Below are positions 8,529 to 14,531 of a DNA stretch of 32,600 bases, in pieces. Both the position numbers and the translations under genes were made by a program. The notes under the pieces are model-generated. The model saw only the letters and a program-made list of their open reading frames with translations, was not told the DNA's origin and ran no database searches. Position 1 is the first letter of the stretch. Each line of letters starts with the position of its first letter. Where the stretch lies: positions 1 to 32,600 of the IMG/VR virus record IMGVR_UViG_3300037460_000138; one strand, 5' to 3'. Origin of the DNA: a virus.

Positions 8529-8942
8529 TTACTCCTCGTCGAGGGGACCCCTCGGTAATATGTGTCGCACCCTAATCTCACCGGAGTGCTCTAATTGGTT
8601 GTTCGCTTGGGTGGGGAGCAGTCGCGCGTACAGCTTAAAGAACGCGGACGGGCTCTGGTCAGCCCAGTGAGCTAACCGGGGGACACCACCAATCAACTCA
8701 AATGCCTCGTGGAAAGCATTGACCACCTTCTCACGTTTCACCTCGCGCGGTAAGCTCAGACGCGTCACGCCATTGCCGCTTTCGGCCATCTCAGACAGAG
8801 GTTGAAGAGACCGGCACTCTATTGCTGCCTCGCTATAAGGCTCTGTGTCCTCATACTCAACTGTCCGTATCTCGGCCTTTGCCTCGTCCTCGACAAAGTC
8901 CTCCGCTGGGATAAATTCGTGTATCACTTGTTCCTTGCTCAT
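8529..8942 (-). CDS. Hypothetical protein, possibly small terminase-like
   Basis: A 137-residue protein with an acidic N-terminal half (many Glu, residues 1-50) and a conserved-looking helical block at about residues 72-112: NAFHEAFELIGGVPRLAHWA and DQSPSAFFKLYARLLPTQ. This A(F/Y)xxxGGxxxLxxWAxxNPxxFYxLYARLLP type of sequence recurs in small podovirus proteins, some of which I recall being labelled small terminase or DNA-binding. I see no clear helix-turn-helix signature, so the terminase idea is an inference of low weight. It is the first gene of the leftward operon and directly follows the repeat-rich control region, with an AAGGA-type site before ATG 8942 (CAAGGAACAAG context is inside the gene). 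Confidence 0.65.
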   Translation of the reverse strand: MSKEQVIHEFIPAEDFVEDEAKAEIRTVEYEDTEPYSEAAIECRSLQPLSEMAESGNGVTRLSLPREVKREKVVNAFHEAFELIGGVPRLAHWADQSPSAFFKLYARLLPTQANNQLEHSGEIRVRHILPRGPLDEE

Positions 8943-9072
8943 AGCAAGGAATTATACACCCTCTGCCCTGGGACTTGCAACCGTTTTCTTTAAGAGGAGT
9001 GAAAACAGTCATTTTCTACGTAGGGCTCGAGTGATTGTATTTGTGTTTGTTGGGGGTGATGGTCCCGGGGAC

Positions 9073-9154
9073 TTAACATAACGCCTGATGTTACATAACG
9101 CTGTCTGCGTTATGTTAAACCAGAACTTAACATAATGTATCTGCATTATGTAAA
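9073..9154. repeat. Cluster of five TTAACATAA-type elements, two forming hairpins
   Basis: Elements lie at 9073, 9091, 9110 (inverted), 9127 and 9146 (inverted). Two variants alternate: one followed by CGC (9073, 9091, 9110) and one followed by TG (9127, 9146). The hairpins carry no adjacent T-tract, which argues against simple terminators and for protein binding. Confidence 0.7.
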
Positions 9155-9185
9155 AGAAAGGGCTGTTGCGTTTCCGCAACAGCCC
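9151..9185 (-). terminator. Rho-independent terminator after the 82-aa gene
   Basis: A perfect 11-bp stem (9160-9170 with 9175-9185, arm GGGCTGTTGCG) is closed by a GAAA tetraloop on the minus strand. It is followed on that strand by TTTCTTTTAC. It starts 6 bases after the stop of the 82-residue gene and so isolates that gene from the virion operon to the left. Confidence 0.85.
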
Positions 9186-9191
9186 AGACGT

Positions 9192-9440
9192 TTAGCTTAC
9201 CAGAAACGGGCCATTTTCACCCGTGAGGTACGTTACCCATCCCTTGACAGGCTCCGCGGTCCCTTTCTTGGTAAGATGGGGGCAATCCTCGCCAACGCTG
9301 TCAACGAAGGCTGACAGCGGCTGACCGGCGAGGCTGGCCATACGTTCGGCGTAAGCCGCCCGCATTGTCCCAGGACGGAACGTACCCTTGAATTCCGGGT
9401 TCGCGCGTATCGTTGCTACTTTTTCTGCTTTCTTAGCCAT
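9192..9440 (-). CDS. Hypothetical small basic protein between repeat regions
   Basis: An 82-residue protein (MAKKAEKVATIRANPEFKG...) with a basic N-terminus and a compact C-terminal domain containing FRPGTMRAAYAERMASLAG, then PVKGWVTYLTGENGPFLV. The R.GT...Y...L.G...F....G.....GW......G layout resembles the small alpha/beta domain found at the C-terminus of many phage hypothetical proteins; it is loosely echoed in the 107-residue protein at 19403. It has its own terminator and is flanked on both sides by TTAACATAA-type repeats, an arrangement expected of a regulator that controls its own region or an origin-binding protein. That role is inference. Start ATG 9440 is preceded by TAGGAG. Confidence 0.7.
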   Translation of the reverse strand: MAKKAEKVATIRANPEFKGTFRPGTMRAAYAERMASLAGQPLSAFVDSVGEDCPHLTKKGTAEPVKGWVTYLTGENGPFLVS

Positions 9441-9518
9441 TAGAGGCTCCTAGTTAGGACGCTGGTAAAATTGCCAGCATGAGAATGGTACCACGGGACG
9501 CAGCCCAAGTGCGATCGT

Positions 9519-9646
9519 TTTTACATAATACGCAAATTAGATGGTTTAACATAATGCGTCTTCTATTTAACATAATACCGAAGTTCAATAGATTTTATTA
9601 TGTTAAATGGCACGGATTTTGCCCAGATGAGCCTGGATTATGTTAA
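9519..9646. repeat. Second cluster of TTAACATAA-type elements
   Basis: Copies lie at 9521-9528 (TTACATAA), 9546-9554 and 9567-9575 (TTAACATAA, forward), and at 9598-9606 and 9638-9646 (TTATGTTAA, inverted). The forward copies precede the inverted ones, giving an overall head-to-head array. The intervening DNA is AT-rich. Confidence 0.7.
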
Positions 9647-9767
9647 ATGATCTATTGAGCTCGGGATTTAGGGCTCTAGATGTCCAAGCTTCGCTTCCTA
9701 CCGACTTCTAGAGTCCCCGAGAGGGGATGGGAGGACTGGAGCGCGCTTCGTGTATCAGTCTAGACTC

Positions 9768-9809
9768 CAATAATGGTCGATTTAGGGACAATAATGGCTG
9801 GATTTGGGA
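9768..9809. repeat. Two tandem 21-bp direct repeats
   Basis: Unit one (9768-9788) and unit two (9789-9809) both run CAATAATGG...GATTT.GGGA and differ at three positions. They lie between the AT-rich element cluster and the GTAGCC arrays. Confidence 0.75.
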
Positions 9810-9815
9810 GCTCGG

Positions 9816-9928
9816 GTAGCCGGGGTAGCCCGAGTAGCCAGTCATACCATTGTCCGTATTATATAGGGGTGGATACAGGCGTATGTATGGAGTCAATATT
9901 TACTGGCTACTCTGGCTACTCTGGCTAC
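9816..9928. repeat. Inverted pair of 9-bp GTAGCC tandem arrays
   Basis: Three GTAGCC units with a 9-bp period lie at 9816, 9825 and 9834. Three GGCTAC units, also with a 9-bp period, lie at 9905, 9914 and 9923. The arms are reverse complements with a ~65-base AT-richer centre. Further units occur at 9979-9984 (GTAGCC) and, inside the end of the primase gene, at 9999-10004 and 10020-10025 (GGCTAC), where they encode the repeated Gly-Ser-Gln of the protein's tail. Confidence 0.75.
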
Positions 9929-9987
9929 CTGGACCACCGATCCATAGGCTTGGCGCGGCCTCCACTCCTCCTAGACAAGTAGCCACC

Positions 9988-12075
9988 CTAGTACTTCTGG
10001 CTACCATTCTCCCCTTCCTGGCTACCTTGTCCTTGTTCACTGTCCCTAAGCCTACGCCAGAACAGCCTATCGTTCACTTCACCTGCCCAACTATAGACTG
10101 GACCTGCTGGTTGTCGTACCATGAAATACCGCGTTGGGATGCCTAACTCACCTTTAATCTTCTTACCATCGTTGGCCATCTCCACTCGTGCGTTCTTTAA
10201 TGCTCTGTTCATGACCATAACGTGCTTCGCTTCTATTTCAGTCATGGTCAGCCTACCGCGTTCAAAGAGCCAAGCCAGCTCCCGCGCAGACGCTACATTA
10301 CCGTCCACTTCACTAAAGCCTTGCTGGAGTATGTTGTCCGGTGCTTCCAACAAGTCAGCTATCCATGCTTCGTGTGTTGTTTGGAGCATCTCCACCATAT
10401 CACCCTTGATCCGAGTTAGAGGTGCCATGCCCTTCGGGTTGAAACCGCGCAAGTCACGGTTAAGGAGGTAGCCGTATATCGCTTCAGCACCAAAGCCCTC
10501 CTCCAGCCACTTCCACCTGGGATCCCAGTACGACTGATTATTGGCCACGCTTCCAACCTCGCACTCAACACACTCAAGCACAGCCATCCTCCTATCGCCG
10601 TGGTCTAGCTTAAAGATCCCCACGTTGTTCCCTGTTAAGAAGCAGTTTAGACAGTTGTCTATTAGCCGAGCGTCCACACCCTTCTTCTCAAGGCGAATGG
10701 TCGTGCTGGTAATCAAGTCTTTAAGATTGTTGTACACGCGACCGCCAGTACCTCCCCCTCCTACCTCGTCAGTCTCCTCAATAATGAATAGTTGCTTCGC
10801 CGCTATATCCGCGTTAAATGGTCGCTCAAGGACAGTAAGTGGAGCCTTCGCCACGTTGTCCCTACCGAATATGCGCTGCATTATCTCGGACACCCAGCCC
10901 TTCCCTATCCCAGGGGGACCAATCACAACGAGCGCGGTAGTCAGCTTCCCACCAAGGTTCTGGAGTTGCCATGCCCACCAATCCAGGAAATACTCCCGCT
11001 CCACATCGGAGTCGAATATATCGTCCACCCATTGCGTGAAAAGGCTAACGTCGGCAGCCAGTGGAACACAGCCCATCTCCTTCCATAGATTATAGTACTC
11101 TGTCCCTACTATCCTCTCTTCCCCCGGCCTGTACTTGATGTCCTGTACTTCCCTACGATACTCCCATTGCATCCATACCTTCGCCACTTGTATCGGCTTG
11201 TCGTCCCTCCACACAATGCGATTCGCATAGCTGACACCCTCAAAGTCACTCTTGCGTAACTCGTAGCCATGCTCAATGTCGATCACTCTATTTGTGCTTC
11301 TACACACCACCACTTGATCGTTCAGTATATTGAGGTGGTCAGACATCTCGCTTGGTAGCGGCTCGCCTTCACCATTAAGGAAGGCAAGCGTCGGCTCCTT
11401 GCCATGCTCTTGGTAGTAGTCATCCAGTCCCCAATGGGAACCGTCTGCTTGTGGGGGAAGGAACAGTATGTCGGAGTGGACACGTTGGTGGACTTCAAGT
11501 GCAGCACTTAGACGTCGTGCAGCAAGCAAGAGGTTAGGCTTGTCCTCGCATACATTGGAGTCGAAACAGATGGCAGGCTTCAACCTTAAATCGGTCCACG
11601 GCAGTTGTTTGAACTCGTAGTTAAGCTCGCCTCCTGTAGACCAGCCCCAACACCCTGATATCCCAACAGCATGGAATCCCAAGGAGCAGGCAATGTCTGC
11701 CTTCAGAAATGACTCACAAAAATAGATCCGCTGCCCGTATTCGAGATTATCCCAGTTGGCGAGCGGTGAATAGTAGACTCCTGGGACCTTGCTAAACTTA
11801 GAGTTCATTAAGAACTTAGGTTTACTCGGGTCTACTATAATCCCCCTCTGATACCAGACCCTAGCGCCGAGCTTGCCAGTTTCCACACCCATGAGGTCCC
11901 TAAGCTTCCAAACGATGCCTTTGGAGAGTCCGGGTATTCGGGGGAATCCATTTTCAAACAACCACGTCGCGGTCTTAACTTCAAGGTCGCAACGTCGTAT
12001 GCTGAACTGTGTATGTCCTCTTTCTTTTAGGTATAATATCTGCTCTTTGAATTCTTCCCATTCTGGCTGCGCCAT
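9988..12075 (-). CDS. Primase-helicase (Toprim-like DUF3854 plus SF3/D5-type helicase)
   Basis: A 695-residue replication protein combining primer synthesis and DNA unwinding. The N-terminal part resembles a Toprim-like DUF3854 domain: IYFCESFLKADIACSLGFHA with Glu121, then ICFDSN with Asp172 and LDDYY near 217. The C-terminal part is a DUF5906/D5-type ATPase: Walker A GPPGIGKG (386-393), Walker B LFIIEETDE (429-437), a sensor-like FLTGNNVGIF (479-488) and HGDRRMAVLE (492-501). The extreme C-terminus (GSQEGENGSQKY) is encoded by the same GTAGCC units that fill the adjacent non-coding DNA. It is transcribed away from the other replication genes, from its own likely promoter at about 12116-12146. 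ATG 12075 is preceded by AAGGAAAAACG. Confidence 0.9.
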   Translation of the reverse strand: MAQPEWEEFKEQILYLKERGHTQFSIRRCDLEVKTATWLFENGFPRIPGLSKGIVWKLRDLMGVETGKLGARVWYQRGIIVDPSKPKFLMNSKFSKVPGVYYSPLANWDNLEYGQRIYFCESFLKADIACSLGFHAVGISGCWGWSTGGELNYEFKQLPWTDLRLKPAICFDSNVCEDKPNLLLAARRLSAALEVHQRVHSDILFLPPQADGSHWGLDDYYQEHGKEPTLAFLNGEGEPLPSEMSDHLNILNDQVVVCRSTNRVIDIEHGYELRKSDFEGVSYANRIVWRDDKPIQVAKVWMQWEYRREVQDIKYRPGEERIVGTEYYNLWKEMGCVPLAADVSLFTQWVDDIFDSDVEREYFLDWWAWQLQNLGGKLTTALVVIGPPGIGKGWVSEIMQRIFGRDNVAKAPLTVLERPFNADIAAKQLFIIEETDEVGGGGTGGRVYNNLKDLITSTTIRLEKKGVDARLIDNCLNCFLTGNNVGIFKLDHGDRRMAVLECVECEVGSVANNQSYWDPRWKWLEEGFGAEAIYGYLLNRDLRGFNPKGMAPLTRIKGDMVEMLQTTHEAWIADLLEAPDNILQQGFSEVDGNVASARELAWLFERGRLTMTEIEAKHVMVMNRALKNARVEMANDGKKIKGELGIPTRYFMVRQPAGPVYSWAGEVNDRLFWRRLRDSEQGQGSQEGENGSQKY

Positions 12076-12099
12076 CGTTTTTCCTTAGAGGGGTGTGGT

Positions 12100-12117
12100 C
12101 TAATTTTACATAATTAG
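12100..12117. promoter_or_regulatory. Palindromic operator candidate in the divergent promoter region
   Basis: CTAATT-TTACAT-AATTAG is a 6-bp inverted repeat around a TTACAT core, the same core as the repeat elements near 9.1 and 9.5 kb. It touches the predicted -10 of the primase promoter (12116-12121), so a bound protein would block transcription. Confidence 0.45.
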
Positions 12118-12146
12118 TATAGCACGGCCAGCCGCGAGGTTGTAAA
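12116..12146 (-). promoter_or_regulatory. Predicted sigma70-like promoter for the primase-helicase gene
   Basis: On the minus strand an extended -10 reads TGC-TATACT (12124-12116). A TTTACA or TTACAA -35 lies 18-19 bases upstream (about 12140-12146). The GTGCTATA(C/A)T core is shared with the strong plus-strand promoter at 19336-19364. Confidence 0.55.
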
Positions 12147-12164
12147 GTCTTTATTCCAAAGGGT

Positions 12165-12221
12165 TGTGCTTGACTATTTTTACATATAATATGGTTATGT
12201 ACACTAACTAAGGATAAGATC
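12165..12221 (+). promoter_or_regulatory. Rightward early promoter and leader (type shared with 22516)
   Basis: Upstream of the first rightward gene are TTGACT (12170-12175), TATAAT (12184-12189) and the block GGTTATGTACACTAACTA starting at 12193, followed by AAGGATAA as ribosome site and ATGGG. The block from GGTTATGTAC to ATGGG recurs with few changes at 22516-22550. The -35/-10 spacing for the obvious hexamers is too short for standard sigma70, so the exact start is uncertain. Confidence 0.5.
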
Positions 12222-12386
12222 ATGGGTATCAAAGAAACAGAGCATAAGCCGATTTGCGGCGAGTATTGGGACCGGGGACTTAACTGTCCTTGCATTCCAA
12301 AGGAAGAGCAGGAGCGCATTGCTTCTGCCCTAAAACGTGGTGACGACATCGATGATATTATTGATGCAGGATGGGGGCCGAACTAA
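12222..12386 (+). CDS. Small early protein (54 aa), hypothetical
   Basis: ATG at 12222 follows AAGGATAAGATC; the frame runs 54 residues to TAA at 12384. The protein reads MGIKETEHKPICGEYWDRGL, then NCPCIPKEEQERIASALKRG and an acidic end. Three cysteines (C-x9-C-x-C) and a charged helix are visible. There is no known family. Its stop overlaps the next ATG (TAATG). As the first gene after the rightward promoter it is probably expressed immediately on infection, where small host-takeover proteins are usually found. Confidence 0.7.
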   Translation: MGIKETEHKPICGEYWDRGLNCPCIPKEEQERIASALKRGDDIDDIIDAGWGPN

Positions 12387-12649
12387 TGGACGCTATACTA
12401 ATCGTTAACCTTGAGGACTCAGTGCTTGGCGCTATTCACCAAGTGACCTTGGAAGAGAAGGTGACAGATGGCCTACACTCTTATATTACGCGCATCAACG
12501 GGACGAGCATCCCAATGAAACATGAGTTCCACTTACGCATGGTTCAACTTGCCATGTCCTTCAACGACCACTTCGCAGGCATTATAGATTTAGACGAACA
12601 CTTGATGCCATACGACGCTACTCTTATGGACCCGGAGGCCAACCGATGA
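12386..12649 (+). CDS. Small early protein (87 aa), hypothetical
   Basis: I choose ATG 12386 (MDAILIVNLEDSVLGAIHQV) because it overlaps the preceding stop as TAATG; an in-frame ATG five codons upstream would lie inside the previous gene. The product is acidic, with alternating hydrophobic strands and a helical middle, no Cys and no membrane segment. It ends in ATGA overlap with the next small gene. No function can be assigned. Confidence 0.7.
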   Translation: MDAILIVNLEDSVLGAIHQVTLEEKVTDGLHSYITRINGTSIPMKHEFHLRMVQLAMSFNDHFAGIIDLDEHLMPYDATLMDPEANR

Positions 12650-12741
12650 AAATTTCCAACCAACTACAGAGTGACCTGATCGGGTACGCTTTGCTCCTTG
12701 TACTCGTCTCCCCCTTCCTTATATGGTGGGCGATGCAATGA
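12646..12741 (+). CDS. 31-aa single-pass membrane peptide
   Basis: A very short gene that is supported by its context: its ATG overlaps the previous stop (ATGA at 12646) and its stop overlaps the next ATG (ATGA at 12738). It begins MKISNQLQSD and has one hydrophobic segment, LIGYALLLVLVSPFLIWWAM (residues 11-30). This fits a small inner-membrane protein with a cytoplasmic N-terminus. Such peptides in early phage operons can interfere with host membrane processes or superinfection, but no role can be claimed here. Confidence 0.6.
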   Translation: MKISNQLQSDLIGYALLLVLVSPFLIWWAMQ

Positions 12742-12920
12742 ACAAACTTCAGAAGTACTACATCATACGCGAGCACAAAGCCAAGGTGGAAATCATCGGC
12801 ACCAACTCCGGGCAAGCCTTTGTTCGGGCTGCTGCCGATAAGCACATGGAACGCCTGCTCAATCGTATCACCGGCACCTTCCAAATTGTGGAAGTCGCCA
12901 AGCTAAAGGACTTCATCTAA
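12738..12920 (+). CDS. Small early protein (60 aa), hypothetical
   Basis: MNKLQKYYIIREHKAKVEII and then NSGQAFVRAAADKHMERLLN form an alpha/beta layout with a basic character. It lacks Cys and membrane segments. It is coupled to both neighbours (ATGA before, TAATG after). No recognised family. Confidence 0.65.
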   Translation: MNKLQKYYIIREHKAKVEIIGTNSGQAFVRAAADKHMERLLNRITGTFQIVEVAKLKDFI

Positions 12921-13123
12921 TGGGCTGCGGAGTCGCAATGCTACAGACCGTACCGAACGGGCCGTACGACTATAAAGAGTCTCCGGCCAAGTGCGGTCAA
13001 ACGAGTATTCACGGTAGCGAGCTGCGCTGTGACAAGTGCAGCAAGAAACGACCGTGGTACATCTGTAAGCATGGGCGCGACGTATCGGAGTATCAGTGTG
13101 ATACCTGTGAGATGGAATCATGA
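12920..13123 (+). CDS. Small Cys-rich, zinc-ribbon-like protein (67 aa)
   Basis: The ATG at 12920 overlaps the preceding stop (TAATG). The protein has eight Cys and two His: CGV near the start, AKCGQTSIHG, LRCDKCSKKRPWYICKHGRD, YQCDTCEMES. Two C-x2-C knuckles (CDKC, CDTC) separated by about 20 residues and a lone CKHG suggest a zinc ribbon or treble-clef, typical of small nucleic-acid or protein-binding phage factors. Zinc binding is inferred from cysteine spacing only. Confidence 0.65.
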   Translation: MGCGVAMLQTVPNGPYDYKESPAKCGQTSIHGSELRCDKCSKKRPWYICKHGRDVSEYQCDTCEMES

Positions 13124-13359
13124 ATGCCTTAATCAAGGACAAGATGTACTTTGTGCAGATGTGCGCCGTCCGTGGTGCGCTTCGGCTGGAGCTTGTAGGA
13201 ATGAAACGGTCACGCTCACCGACTGCGTATGTGATAGCAAAGCGTGACTTCGGGTGTAAGGGGAGTCGGCAAGCTGTGTTAGATCAGCTTACGGCTATGA
13301 TAGAAGAAGAACATATTAACCAAGAAAGGAAATACAGTAATGTCCACTCTATTAAATGA
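13120..13359 (+). CDS. Small early protein (79 aa), hypothetical
   Basis: ATG 13120 overlaps the previous stop (ATGA). The product is basic (MNALIKDKMYFVQMCAVRGA...) with a predicted beta-rich first half and a C-terminal helix (SRQAVLDQLTAMIEEEHINQ). Its end overlaps the next gene by 20 bases. No family recognised. Confidence 0.65.
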   Translation: MNALIKDKMYFVQMCAVRGALRLELVGMKRSRSPTAYVIAKRDFGCKGSRQAVLDQLTAMIEEEHINQERKYSNVHSIK

Positions 13360-13747
13360 CATCAAGACCACGTTCCGCAATGAAAAGCGGGAGTGGCGGA
13401 AGCGTAAGGCTTTCTTTAAGGCAAGCGAAGCTGACATAGCTGCGGTTCTAAACGAGCTTGACCTTAGCACAGCGAGCACTGGACGCATGGACTGTGATGC
13501 AGACGACGTCAACTTTTACGTGACCGGAGCTGCACCAGCCATGAAGGAGATATTCCGTGCCTTCCGTAAGCTAGGGTACGACCCGAGCAAGCGGCCCGGA
13601 GTTAAGCCTGAATCCAACTTCACCTGCTACTTCAGCCAAACGGATAAGCCGACGTTCTACCTTAGCTTCTCCAGTACGGTCTGTCATCGTGTGAAAGTTG
13701 GCACTGAAACTATTGAACGTGACGTATATGAGGTGGTGTGTGAGTAA
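13340..13747 (+). CDS. Hypothetical early protein (135 aa)
   Basis: The ATG at 13340 is preceded by AAAGGAAATACAGTA. The N-terminal 50 residues are strongly basic and helical (RNEKREWRKRKAFFKASEAD), followed by a mixed alpha/beta domain with aromatic strands (FTCYFSQTDKPTFYLSFSST) and a C-terminal VVCE. It could contact nucleic acid through the basic helix, but no motif supports a named function. It overlaps the following GTG-started gene by 8 bases. Confidence 0.65.
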   Translation: MSTLLNDIKTTFRNEKREWRKRKAFFKASEADIAAVLNELDLSTASTGRMDCDADDVNFYVTGAAPAMKEIFRAFRKLGYDPSKRPGVKPESNFTCYFSQTDKPTFYLSFSSTVCHRVKVGTETIERDVYEVVCE

Positions 13748-14084
13748 CGATGACGAAATGATTAAAATGTTTCTGCAAGCAGCGACCGCCAGCGGCGACC
13801 CTGATGAAATCGTGGCTATGGTGGGGAAGGTGCAGAGCATCCTTGTCGCCCTGTTCAGTCTGTACATACTCATACAGGCCACGGAGCACGAGAAGCATGG
13901 TGACGACTGTGAAGTTATGCCGAAGCTTCCCAAGGCTATCGACTCCTTCATTTCCCAGCTTACGGATGATATCCGGATACACGTTGGCTTGAACCTAAAG
14001 GTCAACGGTATGGAGTTAGAGAAGACAGCCGCCCAGAAGCAGTATGAAGAAATAATGGCTGAAATAGAAGCCCAGGACGAATAA
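13740..14084 (+). CDS. Hypothetical early protein (114 aa), GTG start
   Basis: I choose GTG 13740 (VSNDDEMIKMFLQAATAS) because a GAGG site lies about 7 bases upstream and it overlaps the previous stop; ATG 13758 is the alternative. The product is acidic and helical. It has a hydrophobic stretch, IVAMVGKVQSILVALFSLYI (about residues 21-40), that could be amphipathic or membrane-associated, and an acidic C-terminal helix (KQYEEIMAEIEAQDE). No known family. Confidence 0.6.
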   Translation: MSNDDEMIKMFLQAATASGDPDEIVAMVGKVQSILVALFSLYILIQATEHEKHGDDCEVMPKLPKAIDSFISQLTDDIRIHVGLNLKVNGMELEKTAAQKQYEEIMAEIEAQDE

Positions 14085-14153
14085 GAATGCCTGCACGAAC
14101 CCCTGCCTTATGTTATACTGACTAGGCAAGCCACCACAAAGAAGGAGAATACT
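14085..14153 (+). promoter_or_regulatory. Probable internal promoter before the replication genes
   Basis: TTATGT-TATACT at 14109-14120 gives a -10-like TATACT preceded by the TTATGT core seen in the other control regions. A weak -35-like CTGCAC lies 17 bases upstream. AAGGAGA follows as the ribosome site of the GTG-started gene at 14154. Confidence 0.4.
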
Positions 14154-14531
14154 GTGGACTTAGCAGACCTCAAAGAGACAGCCCTTGAGTACAGTACCAA
14201 GAAAGCCGAACGACTTGCTGCCGACAAGGTGGCACGATCCCTTAAGACCGAAGAAGACAACCTAGCCTTCGCCATCACTCTGTATTGCAGGGAAAATGGG
14301 GGAGCTGGGGTGGATTTGGCTACCGTGATGATTGAGTACGACACCAAGCTGACGCCAGTGGCGCAGGACTGGGATGCCATACATCAGTACATCAGGGAGA
14401 ATGACGCCATTGACCTCGTCCATAAACGGTTGACAGAGAGTGCGGTTCGGCTGCGTTGGGATGACGACATTGTTATCCCGGGGGTTGGTGATAAAATAAC
14501 CGAGAAGATAAAGGTGACAGTAAATGACTAA
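14154..14531 (+). CDS. Hypothetical protein of the replication operon (125 aa), GTG start
   Basis: GTG 14154 follows a good AAGGAGA site. The first half is a charged helix (DLKETALEYSTKKAERLAAD), followed by ITLYCRENGGAG and a compact DTKLTPVAQDWDAIHQYIRE region. It stops 8 bases inside the next gene, so it is co-translated with the Cys-rich DNA-binding-type protein. Proteins of this type accompany that gene in other phages as I recall, but without a function. A replication accessory role is inferred from context. Confidence 0.65.
   Translation: MDLADLKETALEYSTKKAERLAADKVARSLKTEEDNLAFAITLYCRENGGAGVDLATVMIEYDTKLTPVAQDWDAIHQYIRENDAIDLVHKRLTESAVRLRWDDDIVIPGVGDKITEKIKVTVND

Larger units (their letters stand above)
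8943..9191. promoter_or_regulatory. Intergenic control region with TTAACATAA-type repeats
   Basis: This 249-base gap upstream of the leftward virion operon holds five copies or near-copies of one element. They are TTAACATAA at 9073-9081, TTACATAAC at 9091-9099, TTATGTTAA at 9110-9118, TTAACATAA at 9127-9135 and TTATGTAAA at 9146-9154. They pair into two inverted repeats: 9093-9101 with 9107-9115 (9 bp, 5-base loop) and 9130-9137 with 9144-9151 (8 bp, 6-base loop). The remainder (8943-9070) is T/G-rich with no gene. The layout suggests operators for a dimeric regulator or origin iterons. Confidence 0.6.
9441..9987. other. Repeat-dense non-coding region, candidate replication origin
   Basis: 547 bases with no convincing gene. 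Right to left from the primase stop it holds: an inverted pair of 9-bp GTAGCC arrays (9905-9928 and 9816-9839), two 21-bp direct repeats (9768-9809), a CCCC-GAGA-GGGG mini-hairpin (9715-9726), a CTCTAGA/TCTAGAG inverted repeat (9674-9680 and 9707-9713), and five AT-rich TTAACATAA-type elements (9521-9646). Clustered iterons, AT-rich DNA and adjacency to the primase-helicase gene fit an origin of replication. A multi-operator control region is the alternative. Short open frames here translate the repeats (GYSGYPGYP) and are not credible genes. Confidence 0.55.

Noticed and set aside
9816-9928. 9-bp tandem units considered as a CRISPR array
   Set aside because: Units are far too short, have no spacers and are arranged as an inverted pair.
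9708-9982. Open frames on both strands (61-69 codons) translating to GYSGYPGYP or YWLLWLLW-like sequence
   Set aside because: They only translate the 9-bp arrays, overlap each other on opposite strands, and lack ribosome sites and coupling.
12371-12388. Upstream ATG at 12371 as the start of the 87-aa early gene
   Set aside because: It lies inside the end of the 54-aa gene with a worse ribosome site; ATG 12386 forms the TAATG overlap typical of this operon.
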